NCBI RefSeq assembly: GCF_000023325.1
Contig: NC_012785.1
Span: 868,001-932,000 of the forward strand
Source of the DNA: Kosmotoga olearia TBF 19.5.1
Lineage (GTDB): Bacteria; Thermotogota; Thermotogae; Petrotogales; Kosmotogaceae
Length of the DNA stretch: 64,000 nt
Direction: 5' to 3'
Position numbers and translations under genes: made by a program. This document shows, piece by piece, positions 16,595-25,989 of the stretch (position 1 is its first letter; each line of letters begins with the position of its first letter). The notes beneath the pieces were generated by a model that did not search any database, was not told the origin of the DNA, and worked only from the letters and a program-made list of their open reading frames with translations.

Positions 16595-17274
16595 TATTCT
16601 CGCCACCTATATCCGAGTCCTCTTACGGTGAGTATGTGCTCTGGCTTTGAGGGATCGTCTTCTATTTTTTCTCTGAGTTTTCTGATATGAACGGAAAGAG
16701 TGTTATCATCCACAAAATCACTTTCTGTATTCCAGACATATCCCAAAAGCTGATCTCTGGTTAGAATTCGTCCAGCGTTATCCATAAGGGCAAACAAAAG
16801 CCTAAATTCTACCGGAGTCAAGTGCTGTTCAGCATCTTCAACCATGAGTTTCTGATTCACTATGTCGAGACGTATCTGACCTGAAATCAGGTATCGGTTA
16901 ACAGTCTTTTTACCTTCAATCCTTCTGAGATTTGCTCTGATTCTGGCAACGAGTTCTTTTAGCTTAAATGGTTTAGTTATATAGTCATCAGCTCCCAGCT
17001 CGAGGCCCATGACTATATTTACCTCTTCATCCCTGGCGGTGAGGAAAATAATGGGCAAATCCGAATAGGTCCTTATTTCCTTGCACAATTGAAAACCGTT
17101 CCCATTCGGCAACATAACATCCAGGAGTATGAGATCGAAGTCTTTTTCGTCAATACGCTTTCTTGCTGATTCGAGTTCTGTTGCAACCTCCACAAGAAAA
17201 GCTTCCTGTTCTAGAGCATATTTGATTCCCATTGCAAGTGTCTCATCATCTTCTACAAGCAATATTTTTTTCAA
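16594..17274 (-). CDS. OmpR/PhoB-family response regulator
   Basis: 226 aa from the TTG at 17274, which gives the usual MKKILLVEDD start with GGAGG 7 nt upstream; ATG 17280 and TTG 17289 are in frame but badly spaced. Receiver domain: acidic pair EDD, phospho-acceptor Asp52 in LILLDVMLP, Thr in IIFLTARDEE, Lys in DDYITKPFK. C-terminal winged helix ends RGLGYRWRE. Its stop overlaps the kinase start by 1 nt. It probably controls the downstream ABC genes. Confidence 0.93.
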   Translation of the reverse strand: MKKILLVEDDETLAMGIKYALEQEAFLVEVATELESARKRIDEKDFDLILLDVMLPNGNGFQLCKEIRTYSDLPIIFLTARDEEVNIVMGLELGADDYITKPFKLKELVARIRANLRRIEGKKTVNRYLISGQIRLDIVNQKLMVEDAEQHLTPVEFRLLFALMDNAGRILTRDQLLGYVWNTESDFVDDNTLSVHIRKLREKIEDDPSKPEHILTVRGLGYRWRE

Positions 17275-17356
17275 AGCCATTCCTCCCAACTAAAAAGATG
17301 ACAGACACTATTTTCTGTGTCTGCCTTCTTTTATTGCTTTTAACTGGAATCCAATT

Positions 17357-18376
17357 TTAACCAAAAACCTCTTCTAGACGACTGTCGAAGAGGGGATAAT
17401 CTGTTTTTTTGTTCTCGTTGAGATAAGTTGCAGCGTTATTGTACACTCTAACGTAGATTGCAGGATTTTCGACTACTCCCAGCACTTCTCCGTCTCCACC
17501 GGCACGATAAATGGCCTCGATTGTCTTAATACCTACCATATTTATCGCTCCAAAGGTTTTACTCATATGTTTCGAAGCCCACCCAAAAAATTCCTCGGTG
17601 GTTAGTTCATCATTAAGTAATTTGAGCATCACATCATTTACTTCCTGAAAATAGGATTTCCATCTTTTTAGATCGCTTTGATAATCAGGGTTATCTTCGA
17701 ACCCTATAAGCCCTTTTTCGGGATCTCCTCCCACGCAATAGTAAGCTATCCCTTCACCTGCCAGACCAGCGATCAGTTCCGCAAGCATGTTCTTGTTTGC
17801 AGGAAGTTGTCCTGAAAGTAGTGTGTTTTCTACAATACCGTTGAAAGCGATATGATGGAGCTCATGGGCAATCGTGCTCGCTACCTTGTCCAGCGATTTT
17901 GAAATATGTTCGAGATCGAGGGTTATGTCATTTCCCACGAAATACCCACCGCTGTAACCAGTGAAGATGATAAAAATCCTTGGCTCGAAATCTATCCCCT
18001 GAGGCAAAAAACGTTGCAGTTTTTTCTGAGCAAAATTCGTTATTTCTTCCTGCTTCTCCTTTAGTTGTTTGAGAAAGGATTCAAGTTCGTCCAATCTGTC
18101 AAATTTGTCTTTCAGGTTCTTATGAAACTCGATGAGAAAGTCATTCTCACTCGAGAGGTTTTCCCTGTCGAGGTTGAGGAACACATGCTTGAGATCTTCA
18201 GGCATAATATTAGCGTTTGAGCCATCTGGTCTGTTGTAATGCTTTATCATTTGTTTTATAGCATCGTGTGATAGTAATTTGTCAATTGTTTGAGGGTTAA
18301 CAGCAATGCCTTTTTTTACATCATGGAACAGCTCAATCATGTAATCAATTGGCTCAAAATCGAAACTAACTTTCAT
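17357..18376 (-). CDS. Putative zinc-dependent peptidase (DUF5700-like)
   Basis: 339 aa, no signal peptide. The central helix STIAHELHHIAF gives a gluzincin HExxH motif (His171, Glu172, His175). A later LAELIAGLAGEGIAYY helix, 22-33 residues on, can supply the third ligand Glu. The N-terminal 130 residues are helical and charged. The arrangement resembles DUF5700/DUF2268-type putative Zn proteases. The substrate is unknown. It stands alone between the response regulator and a membrane protein gene. Confidence 0.6.
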   Translation of the reverse strand: MKVSFDFEPIDYMIELFHDVKKGIAVNPQTIDKLLSHDAIKQMIKHYNRPDGSNANIMPEDLKHVFLNLDRENLSSENDFLIEFHKNLKDKFDRLDELESFLKQLKEKQEEITNFAQKKLQRFLPQGIDFEPRIFIIFTGYSGGYFVGNDITLDLEHISKSLDKVASTIAHELHHIAFNGIVENTLLSGQLPANKNMLAELIAGLAGEGIAYYCVGGDPEKGLIGFEDNPDYQSDLKRWKSYFQEVNDVMLKLLNDELTTEEFFGWASKHMSKTFGAINMVGIKTIEAIYRAGGDGEVLGVVENPAIYVRVYNNAATYLNENKKTDYPLFDSRLEEVFG

Positions 18377-18472
18377 TTTTGTGACCCCCTTCCCCTTTTT
18401 TACAAAAATCCAGTAAGATTATATCAATGAAGTAAAGGGATACAAAAACAGCGGTTATTTCAATGAGAGTAC

Positions 18473-19330
18473 CTAATAAACAACCGGTTTGTTATATTCA
18501 ATTTCGGTAACCTCAAACTTAAACCATGTGAAATCCCCGGTTTCAAGTTTCCATGTAACTTCTCCCATAGTAGGGATCTTTATGCCATCGAATTCTTCAT
18601 AATTCCCCATAGTAACCGACCATGTTTCCAATGAGTATTGTCCATCATGTTCCCTGTATCTTTCAGCAACAAAGTTAATAACTTCGCCCTTATCGTTAAA
18701 GGTAAATACTCCAGAAGCTGTTATCCCTCCGTAACTCATGGTGGTTTTTGCTGAGTTCGTATCGATTTCTTCCCAGGTAATGTAGCTGCTTAAAGCCGCT
18801 GTTGGAAACCATACCATTTCAGCAAGATACCGCAACAACGTGCCCTGATCCATTTCTTTCCCTTTAGAATCCGCGACCGGGATTAATGAAAGAACCTTGA
18901 TAAGCATATTTCCTTTGCCTTTATAATACTTATCCCTTCCAACAATATAAAATAACGGAGCAGCTTTAATTCTGGCTTTCCAGATAAATCCGGGTTCATC
19001 TATCGTAAAATATTGCTCTGCTTCCACCGGCATCCATGATTGTTCTTCCTTCAACCTCATTATCGCTTTTTGTTTTAAGCGAACTGCTCTGATTTTTTCT
19101 TTTTCAACTACCTGTGAATATTTCAGCCATTTCTGGACCGGTATTGGTAACTTCTCTAAATCTGATTTTTGAATGATCCCATCGCTATCTTCTGAATTAT
19201 CAGCAAATAACTCTTTCACTTCTCTTGCCACTTTCTGGTTGAACAGCAAGTTTGCTATAAATATTACTGTGATAATCAGGAGGATTATAGTTGCCAAAAT
19301 ACTAAGTATGACAAGTACTACCTTGCCCAC
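18473..19330 (-). CDS. Membrane-anchored DUF6544-like protein
   Basis: 285 aa from the GTG at 19330 (AGGAG 8 nt upstream). Starts MGKVVLVILSILATIILLIITVIF, a single N-terminal TM helix, then a soluble domain with PVQKWLKYSQVV, KQKAIMRLKEEQSWMPVEAEQYFT and a C-terminal YREHDGQYSLETWSVTMGNYEEFDGIKIPT stretch, which fits the DUF6544 (formerly DUF6920) family of unknown function. A longer open frame extends upstream to 19570, but that extension is read from the hairpin repeat and is not credible as protein. Confidence 0.65.
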   Translation of the reverse strand: MGKVVLVILSILATIILLIITVIFIANLLFNQKVAREVKELFADNSEDSDGIIQKSDLEKLPIPVQKWLKYSQVVEKEKIRAVRLKQKAIMRLKEEQSWMPVEAEQYFTIDEPGFIWKARIKAAPLFYIVGRDKYYKGKGNMLIKVLSLIPVADSKGKEMDQGTLLRYLAEMVWFPTAALSSYITWEEIDTNSAKTTMSYGGITASGVFTFNDKGEVINFVAERYREHDGQYSLETWSVTMGNYEEFDGIKIPTMGEVTWKLETGDFTWFKFEVTEIEYNKPVVY

Positions 19331-19375
19331 GTCATCAGCTCCTTTTTTCACTACCCGTTCATGTACTTTAAAAAA

Positions 19376-19690
19376 CGAGAACCGGGAATCTGAAAGGGTT
19401 AGCATAGCTGTCCGAAATGCAGGGCTGCGTCCAGGAGGCTTGCAGACGCTGTGCGCTGCTTCGCAGCGGCTGCGCTGGGCTCCGCCCAAGCTATGCGTGA
19501 CTTTGTCACGGCCATGCGTCTCTTCGAGACGGAGTAGAACACGTTTTAATCCGCTGCAGGCGCGTACCAACAGCGAAGTAGTTTATAACAACCACGAAGT
19601 GGTTCGAAATAACTCCGCAGGAGTTCGTGTCAATCCCGAAGGATTCGTATCCGTTGCGAAGCAGCCTTCTCGGATCTCGAGTTTGTTAAT
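19376..19690. repeat. Hairpin-array repeat, copy E (inverted relative to H and I)
   Basis: This copy fills the gap between prfA and the DUF6544-like gene. Four units start at 19569, 19590, 19611 and 19632, exactly 21 bp apart, with AACCAC-GAA-GTGGTT and AACTCC-GCA-GGAGTT intact. The rest (19430-19560) is the reverse complement of the right half of copies H and I: TGCGCTGC-TTC-GCAGCG, GTGAC-TTT-GTCAC and CGTCTC-TTC-GAGACG. The right end CTTCTCGGATCTCGAG is the family terminal sequence, directly after the prfA stop. Confidence 0.85.
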
Positions 19691-19692
19691 CC

Positions 19693-20778
19693 TCACGCAG
19701 TTGTCATTTCCTCAAGAAGTTTTTCCAATTTTATATTGATATCCGCTTCTGCCAATTTAGCAATCAATTCGTCTAAATCACCATCGAGTATGTCCTGAAG
19801 CCTGTAGGTTGTGTAATTAATCCTGTGATCTGTAACCCGATTTTGAGGGAAATTATACGTTCTGATTTTCTCGCTTCTTTCTCCGGTACCGATTTGCGAA
19901 CGCCTTTGTTGGGAAAGTGTGCTTTCCTGCTGACTTCTGTACAAGCTATAAAGCCTTGCCCTCAATATCTCCATCGCTCTCGCTTTGTTCTGGTGCTGCG
20001 AACGTTCGCTTTGAACAGTTACAGTTATTCCCGTTGGAAGATGAACAATTCTTACCGCCGATTCTGTTCGGTTAACGTGTTGCCCTCCAGCTCCTGAAGA
20101 ACGGAAAGTATCTATCCTGAGTTCTGAAGGATCTATCGCAACATCTACTTCTGAAGCCTTAGGCAATACCGCAACCGTTGCAGTAGAAGTATGAATTCTT
20201 CCACCAGACTCTGTTTGAGGAACTCTTTGAACCCTATGAACGCCGCTTTCGTACTTGAGCTTTCTAAAAACATCTTTGCCCTTTATCTGAAAAGTGACTT
20301 CCTTAAAGCCTCCCAAATCAGTTTCATTGCTTTCAAGGGTTTCAACTTTCCAGCTGTTTCGTTCGGCATAGCGCGTGTACATTCTGAACAAATCACCTGC
20401 GAACAACGCTGCCTCTTCACCACCTGTACCGGCTCGTATTTCTACGATAATATCTTTGCCACCAAGTTCATCAGGAATCAGGAGAAATTTCAAGTTGAGT
20501 TCAATCTGTTCAATTTCTTTTTGAAGTTCAGCGATATTTTTCTCCGCTTCTTCTCTTTCTTCAGGTGATAAGAGTTCTTTGATCTCCTCCCATTCCTGTA
20601 ACTCCTGTTTTTTAGAAGCGAGAAGATCATAACTTCTGGAAATCTCTTTGAGTTCCGCATGGCGTTTGCTTAGTTCCATAAGTTTCGAAGGATTTCCTAC
20701 AATAGAAGAGTCTGACAATTTTGCTTCAACCTCTTCAAGCTGTTTCTTAAAGAGTTCGATCAGTTTTTCCAGATTCAT
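19693..20778 (-). CDS. prfA: Peptide chain release factor 1
   Basis: 361 aa. RF1 recognises UAA/UAG and triggers peptide release. The GGQ motif is at residues 231-233 ([12 protein letters not shown]), and the stop-codon reading tripeptide is PQT at 187-189 (RVPQTES), RF1-type rather than the RF2 SPF. Length and domain order are standard. It overlaps the upstream PilT-type gene by 4 nt (ATGA). Its stop lies 3 nt from a hairpin-array repeat. Confidence 0.96.
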   Translation of the reverse strand: MNLEKLIELFKKQLEEVEAKLSDSSIVGNPSKLMELSKRHAELKEISRSYDLLASKKQELQEWEEIKELLSPEEREEAEKNIAELQKEIEQIELNLKFLLIPDELGGKDIIVEIRAGTGGEEAALFAGDLFRMYTRYAERNSWKVETLESNETDLGGFKEVTFQIKGKDVFRKLKYESGVHRVQRVPQTESGGRIHTSTATVAVLPKASEVDVAIDPSELRIDTFRSSGAGGQHVNRTESAVRIVHLPTGITVTVQSERSQHQNKARAMEILRARLYSLYRSQQESTLSQQRRSQIGTGERSEKIRTYNFPQNRVTDHRINYTTYRLQDILDGDLDELIAKLAEADINIKLEKLLEEMTTA

Positions 20779-21830
20779 CGCATTAGCCTCCTGGAAATAG
20801 CAATTGGGTCTCTGGCATAATTCTTGACCTGTTCTAAATCAATCATTCCTTTTTTGTAAGCATTGAGAAGCGCATCATCGAAGGTTATCATTCCTAGTTT
20901 CGCACCCGCTTGCATCATAGACTCGATCTGATGGAATTTCTTTTCTCTTATCAGGTTCCTTATAGCCTGGTTTACAACCATAATCTCGATTATCGGAATA
21001 CGTCCCTTTTTATCTTTTCTTTTAAGTAACCTCTGGTATATTACAGCTATAAGCGTATTGGCTAACTGCATAGCTATCTGGTTCTGCTGGTGCGGGGGAA
21101 AAACTCCAACGATCCTTTCAGGCGTGGTAGCCGCGGAGTTTGTATGGATGGTTGAGAACACAAGATGTCCCGTTTCAGCTGCGGTCATCGCAAGTTCCAT
21201 GGTTTCTGGATCTCGCATCTCACCAACGAGTATAACGTCTGGATCCTGTCGCAAAGCGTATTTCAACCCATTGGCGAATGAATTTGTATCCGCTCCAAGC
21301 TCTCGTTGATGGATTAGTGCGTGTTTAGGATCAAAGACATATTCGACGGGATCTTCAATTGTTATGATATGGACGCTTCTTGTTCTGTTTATAAATTCTA
21401 GCATTGCCGCAAGGGTTGTTGATTTACCACTACCCGTTGGCCCAGCTACGAGTATCAACCCTTTATCGGGTGTACAGAATTCCTTGAACAGTGCTGGGTA
21501 TCCCCATTCATCTATTGTTTTAATTGTTCTTGGAATAAGCCTGAGGGCTATTGCGGGAAGTTTGTTGGCATAAAAGAGGTTGCCTCTGACTCTCGAGTGA
21601 CCGAAGGAAAAAGAGAAATCGATCTCTTTTTTATCAATATCGGTCATCTCCATTCCCGTTAGTTCCTTTAATTCGGAAAGTATAACCAGCATTTTTTCAC
21701 GATCAATTAAAAGAGTTTCATCGGTAATGAGGTCGCCATTTACTCTATATTTCAATTTTTCTTCAGTCGTTATATGAATATCGCTAGCATTGTACAATTC
21801 ACCCTTTTCGAGTATTTCATTGATAAGCAT
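20775..21830 (-). CDS. PilT-type twitching ATPase
   Basis: 351 aa from ATG 21830, which follows AGGAGGTGGGGG; a longer frame from 21869 would read through that site. Secretion-ATPase features: N-terminal [22 protein letters not shown]-like domain, Walker [11 protein letters not shown], Asp box [12 protein letters not shown], Walker [12 protein letters not shown] and His box [14 protein letters not shown]. PilT hexamers power pilus retraction. No other pilus gene is in the window; the partner gene is prfA, with a 4-nt overlap. Confidence 0.92.
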   Translation of the reverse strand: MLINEILEKGELYNASDIHITTEEKLKYRVNGDLITDETLLIDREKMLVILSELKELTGMEMTDIDKKEIDFSFSFGHSRVRGNLFYANKLPAIALRLIPRTIKTIDEWGYPALFKEFCTPDKGLILVAGPTGSGKSTTLAAMLEFINRTRSVHIITIEDPVEYVFDPKHALIHQRELGADTNSFANGLKYALRQDPDVILVGEMRDPETMELAMTAAETGHLVFSTIHTNSAATTPERIVGVFPPHQQNQIAMQLANTLIAVIYQRLLKRKDKKGRIPIIEIMVVNQAIRNLIREKKFHQIESMMQAGAKLGMITFDDALLNAYKKGMIDLEQVKNYARDPIAISRRLMR

Positions 21831-21942
21831 AGAATCCCCCACCTCCTTCTGACTTATGGATTTTAACATATTGATTTAACAGTTAAGTATTAATGAAAAG
21901 CTAAAATCGGATGAGAAGCGTTTATAGGAGGTCCATACTGCG

Positions 21943-23376
21943 ATGTATTACGAATTGTATCTCCGTTCCTTTGCTGATGGAAACGGTGACGGTATAGGCG
22001 ACTTGAAAGGAGCTACAAAAAAGCTCGATTATTTAGCGGAATTAGGTGTTGATGGCATATGGCTTCTACCAATAACATCATCACCTGCTTATCATGGATA
22101 TACCGTTACGGATTATTACAATATAAACCCTACATATGGTGACATAAAAGACCTGAAAACTTTTCTCGACGAAGCCCACAAAAGAAAAATAAAGATTCTT
22201 CTGGATATACCACTAAATCACACATCTCCAAATCACATCTGGTTTCAAAGAGCCCTTGCTGGTGAGAAACCCTATGTTGATTGGTATCTGTGGTTAAGAA
22301 ATGAAAAGTGGTTGAATGCCAGACGCCCCTGGGACGGTCAACCGGTCTGGAGCAAGCTGGGAGGAAAATGGGTATACACGTTATTTGGCCCGGGCAGTCC
22401 TGACTTAAATTATGAAAGCCACTCACTCTGGGAAGAGATAAAGAGGGTTCTTGCTTTCTGGCTCGCAATAGGATTTGACGGTTTTCGATTCGATGCAGCC
22501 AAGCACATATTCGATTTTTCTATGGAAAAGGGATACTGTGAATATCAGCATGATCGTAATATATCTTTCTGGAAAGAAATGATCGATTATTGTAAAAAAA
22601 TCAACCCGCATAGTATATTTATCGGTGAGGTTTGGGATTCTAAAGAGATTGTCGATATGTACTCTTCCGTTTTTGGTATGGGATTTAACTTCTCTTTGTC
22701 CTATGTGATAAAAGAATCTGTTTCGGAATTATCGCCCTGGAGGTTGGTGGAAGGCGTTAAAAATACTATGTCGAACTATTTCGATGAAAACAGGAACTAC
22801 GACTTCGGAATCTTTCTTACCAATCACGATATGAGTAGGCTGGTTACCTATATGAATGGAAATAAGGAAAAAGCCCTGTTAGCACTTTCAACGCTTGTTT
22901 CCCTTCCTGGTGTACCGTTTCTTTATTACGGTGAAGAACTGGGAATGGAAGGTGAATACAGAGAGTTTTATAACGAGGAACAGTTGGAACCTTTCCAGTG
23001 GTTTGAAGCGGGGTACGGCCCTTTGCAGGCAGAATGGAAGGCTTGCGGTAAAAATCTGCCGTACAAGGGAATATCTCTTGAATATCAGCAAAACGTCGAT
23101 AACTCATACTATCAAAGAGTCAAGAAATTATTTGAATTCCGAAAACAAAATTCATGGATAGAAAACGCAATGATACTGGAGATGCAAAATTCAGATGGAT
23201 TAGTTAGTATAGAATTGGTAGGTAACGGAAAAAGTGCAATGTTTATTCATAACTACACGATGGGCGAAAAAATAGTAGACAAAAATAAAGATCCTATACT
23301 TCTTAATGGTTATCTAAAACATGGAGAAGAGTTTTTATTGGGACCTTTAAGCTCAGCGGTCATCATCCATAAATAA
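21943..23376 (+). CDS. GH13 alpha-amylase family glycosidase (cytoplasmic)
   Basis: 477 aa, no signal peptide (starts MYYELYLRSFADGNGDGIGDLKG). GH13 conserved regions: LLDIPLNHT (region I), GFDGFRFDAAKHI with nucleophile Asp184 (II), FIGEVWD with acid/base Glu229 (III) and FLTNHD with Asp296 (IV). The C-terminal ~80 residues form a small beta domain. It acts on alpha-1,4 glucans or maltodextrins inside the cell, in line with cytosolic amylases of Thermotogota; exact specificity is unclear. AGGAGGT ribosome site. Confidence 0.93.
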   Translation: MYYELYLRSFADGNGDGIGDLKGATKKLDYLAELGVDGIWLLPITSSPAYHGYTVTDYYNINPTYGDIKDLKTFLDEAHKRKIKILLDIPLNHTSPNHIWFQRALAGEKPYVDWYLWLRNEKWLNARRPWDGQPVWSKLGGKWVYTLFGPGSPDLNYESHSLWEEIKRVLAFWLAIGFDGFRFDAAKHIFDFSMEKGYCEYQHDRNISFWKEMIDYCKKINPHSIFIGEVWDSKEIVDMYSSVFGMGFNFSLSYVIKESVSELSPWRLVEGVKNTMSNYFDENRNYDFGIFLTNHDMSRLVTYMNGNKEKALLALSTLVSLPGVPFLYYGEELGMEGEYREFYNEEQLEPFQWFEAGYGPLQAEWKACGKNLPYKGISLEYQQNVDNSYYQRVKKLFEFRKQNSWIENAMILEMQNSDGLVSIELVGNGKSAMFIHNYTMGEKIVDKNKDPILLNGYLKHGEEFLLGPLSSAVIIHK

Positions 23377-23422
23377 AAAATGGGCCAGCTGGCCCGTAAA
23401 AAAAGGAATAGGGGGGCAAGTT
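23377..23422 (-). ncRNA. Candidate C-rich small RNA 2 (or orphan minus-strand terminator)
   Basis: The minus strand carries TTGAAC (23450-23445), 16 bp, TATAGA (23428-23423), then ACTTGCCCCCCTATTCC, a T tract, and the perfect stem GGGCCAGCTGGCCC followed by ATTTTTT. No minus-strand gene precedes it, yet the hairpin has a U tract only on this strand. The CCCCCCTATYCC motif is shared with the candidate at 46804-46872. A start around 23416 would give a ~40-nt transcript. The same DNA could hold a plus-strand -10 (TATAAT 23425-23430) for the next gene. Confidence 0.35.
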
Positions 23423-23492
23423 TCTATAATTTTGACTTGTGAAAGTTCAAAAGAGTTCATCTATTTCAAAAGTTTGTGGAGGAAACAATTAT

Positions 23493-24440
23493 ATGGAGTA
23501 CAATAACAGGGATAAAATCGCGAATAAAGGATCTATCGTCGGAGTCGTAGGAAATCTCATTCTTTCTGTCGGAAAGATTGTTACCGGCTTATTTACGGGA
23601 AGTATGGCTATCCTCGCTGATGGTCTTGATTCTGCCATCGATGTGATGACATCCATGGTTACCCTCGCATCAACTAGAATCGCAAGCAAACCCCCAGATA
23701 GAGAACACCCTTACGGCCACGAAAGAGCTGAAGCGATAGCAGCGAAGATTATTGCTATGATTGTTCTCTTTGCTGGTGGTGAACTTGCCATTACTTCGAT
23801 TAAAAAGTTGTTTTTAGAAGCACCTGTAATAAATAACCTTGGCCTCGTTTTAGGAGTCGCATTGATGTCGGCTCTGGGAAAATATTTTCTTTACAGATAC
23901 AAACTCAATATTGGAAAGAAGATAAACAGCAGCGTTTTCATCGCTGATGCGGTAAATATGAGAAGTGATATACTTATATCCCTTTCTGTTTTTGGTGGAA
24001 TATTTCTTATTATGTTGACAGGGTTAACTATCCTGGACACAATAGTGGGATTGATTGTTTCCGCCTTTGTTATAAAAAGCGCTGTGGAAATATTCTTACA
24101 GAGCAGTACAGAACTGATGGATGGGATTCCTGGCAACGACAATATTTACAAAAGAGTCTTCGAAGCGGTAAATACAGTTGAAGGCGCTTCAAATCCACAC
24201 AAAGTTAGAATCAGGAAAATGGGGCATAAATATCTCGTAGATATGGATATTGAGGTTGATGGAAACCTTACCGTACAAAAAGCCCACGAAATCGCAAAAG
24301 AGATAGAAGAAGCTATAATGAACAATGAGAAGAGCGTTTATGATGTACATGTTCATATCGAACCTCTTGGGAACATCGAATCTGAAAATTTCGGTATATC
24401 CGTTGAAACAACCAGAAAAGACCGACATACTAAAGGATAA
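23493..24440 (+). CDS. Cation diffusion facilitator family transporter
   Basis: 315 aa from ATG 23493 (GTGGAGG upstream lies inside the longer frame, which is therefore rejected). Typical CDF: about six TM helices, metal site GSMAILADGLDSAIDVMTS in TM2 and FIADAVNMRSDIL in TM5, and PPDREHPYGHERAEAI between TM2 and TM3. The cytoplasmic C-terminal domain has the metal-binding VHVHIEPLG. It exports Zn, Mn, Fe or Co; the ion cannot be told. It precedes the HD-GYP gene by 25 nt. Confidence 0.92.
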   Translation: MEYNNRDKIANKGSIVGVVGNLILSVGKIVTGLFTGSMAILADGLDSAIDVMTSMVTLASTRIASKPPDREHPYGHERAEAIAAKIIAMIVLFAGGELAITSIKKLFLEAPVINNLGLVLGVALMSALGKYFLYRYKLNIGKKINSSVFIADAVNMRSDILISLSVFGGIFLIMLTGLTILDTIVGLIVSAFVIKSAVEIFLQSSTELMDGIPGNDNIYKRVFEAVNTVEGASNPHKVRIRKMGHKYLVDMDIEVDGNLTVQKAHEIAKEIEEAIMNNEKSVYDVHVHIEPLGNIESENFGISVETTRKDRHTKG

Positions 24441-24465
24441 AGCCTTTTTATGGAGGGTGTTGCAA

Positions 24466-25953
24466 ATGCCGGATACAATAGGTAAAAATACCCGTGATTT
24501 CATTCAGCAATTTCATCAACTATTTATTGAACTTTGCGAAGTTATGCCAAACAGTTTCAACGATCTTATAACCGAAGCACTTAAGAGAACAACTGATTTT
24601 CTTGAAGTTATAGAGGTTTCAATTGCTTTTGAAGAAGAAAACGGGTTAAAGATTTTAACCTCCAATAATACGAAAGAACTCTTACAAACTTACCAGAACG
24701 AGGCACTCCAGAAACTTGTTTTTACCGATAACGGAATGAAGAAGTTGGCCATAGAAAAAGCGAAAAAACTCATGCCATGGCTCACACATTCCGGGGGCAC
24801 ACTTTGCATTGTGCCGCTAAACACCGTAAAAAATAAACTTGCCTTCATATACATTTTGATGGATAATTTTTCAGAAAGTGTGGAGTTTAATCCGCAGTTC
24901 GTTGAATATATAAGCCTGTTTTTTTCCACTCTGCTGCTCTTCTCAAGAATCGGGGGTATAAAAGATTTGATTGAAACCATATTTACTCAGAGTCCTCACC
25001 CAATGTGGTTACAGAATAAATCAGGAGAGTTTCTACTTTTCAACAACAGGTTCCTGAAACTCTTAAAAAAATCCAGAAACGAGTTGAAGGGAAAGAAACC
25101 CGCTGAAATACTTTCCGGCAAGGACATAAACATATTTTATGAAATATTTGAGCAAGCACTCAGGGAGAAAAAAACTATCACAAAAGAATGGATAACAGAG
25201 ACTTCTGGAATTCCTAAAGCTTACCAACTGATAGAAGTCCCTTTTAAACTGGGTAACGATTATTTCGTCACCGGTATTTGTGTAAATAAAGAACAACAGG
25301 AAAAACTCAAGCGCGAAAATGCTCAGCTTAAGAATGCTCTTGTTAATAGCCTCGCAATTCAAGCTGAAAATGTTCTGGAACAGGCAGATTTACATCTCGA
25401 ACTGATATCCGAATGCTCGGCGATTATAGCTTTCCAACTTAAAGAGACGGGATATAATATAGACTCAGCCTTTCTTGCCAACATCCGGCTTGCTTCAAAG
25501 CTTCACGATATTGGGTTCCAGAAAATCCCGGAGAATATACTGAGAAAACCAGTCAAACTAAACCCAAACGAATGGCAGCTGCTGAAAAAACATACTATTG
25601 CCGGTGCTGAATTCTTGCGCAAGCTCCGCGAAGAAAACTGCCCTCAAAACCTTCTCTTAAAGATGGCCGAAAGCATCGCCCTAAACCACCACGAGTGGTA
25701 TGATGGAAGTGGTTATCCATGTTCTTTAATTAGAGAAGAAATCCCTTTAGAAGCAAGAATCATTGCCATTGCAGATACTTACAGCGCTTTAAGGGTTGAT
25801 AGACCTTACCGAAAAGCGAAAACACATCCTGAAACCCTTGAGATAATAAAAAATGAGGAAGGAACGCATTTTGATCCAGAAATCGTTGAAGCGTTTATGA
25901 AGGTAGAAAGCGAAATAGAAGCATTGTTTGAAAGAATGCTTGAACAGTATTGA
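24466..25953 (+). CDS. PAS/HD-GYP domain protein (putative c-di-GMP phosphodiesterase)
   Basis: 495 aa, ATG at 24466 with GGAGGG. A GAF-like N-terminal region (to about 160) and a PAS domain (about 170-290, IFTQSPHPMWLQNKSGEFLLFNNRFLKLL) precede a C-terminal HD-GYP domain: LASKLHDIGFQKIPENILRKP (HD), KKHTIAGAEFL, LNHHEWYDGSGYP (HHExxDGxGYP) and IIAIADTYSAL. Metal and GYP residues are intact. It probably hydrolyses cyclic di-GMP or a related signal in response to a PAS/GAF-sensed cue. No TM segment, so cytosolic. Confidence 0.88.
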   Translation: MPDTIGKNTRDFIQQFHQLFIELCEVMPNSFNDLITEALKRTTDFLEVIEVSIAFEEENGLKILTSNNTKELLQTYQNEALQKLVFTDNGMKKLAIEKAKKLMPWLTHSGGTLCIVPLNTVKNKLAFIYILMDNFSESVEFNPQFVEYISLFFSTLLLFSRIGGIKDLIETIFTQSPHPMWLQNKSGEFLLFNNRFLKLLKKSRNELKGKKPAEILSGKDINIFYEIFEQALREKKTITKEWITETSGIPKAYQLIEVPFKLGNDYFVTGICVNKEQQEKLKRENAQLKNALVNSLAIQAENVLEQADLHLELISECSAIIAFQLKETGYNIDSAFLANIRLASKLHDIGFQKIPENILRKPVKLNPNEWQLLKKHTIAGAEFLRKLREENCPQNLLLKMAESIALNHHEWYDGSGYPCSLIREEIPLEARIIAIADTYSALRVDRPYRKAKTHPETLEIIKNEEGTHFDPEIVEAFMKVESEIEALFERMLEQY

Positions 25954-25989
25954 CAACGTTATTACATATTTAGTAAAGGGGGAATTTTT

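Noticed and set aside
19173-19739. 188-codon plus-strand frame across the repeat and into two genes
   Set aside because: Antisense to the DUF6544-like gene and repeat E; no start signal and no family resemblance.
23388-23401. GGGCCAGCTGGCCC as terminator of the alpha-amylase gene
   Set aside because: On the plus strand the stem is followed by GTAAAAAAA, not by T; the T tract exists only on the minus strand, so it was listed with the minus-strand RNA candidate.
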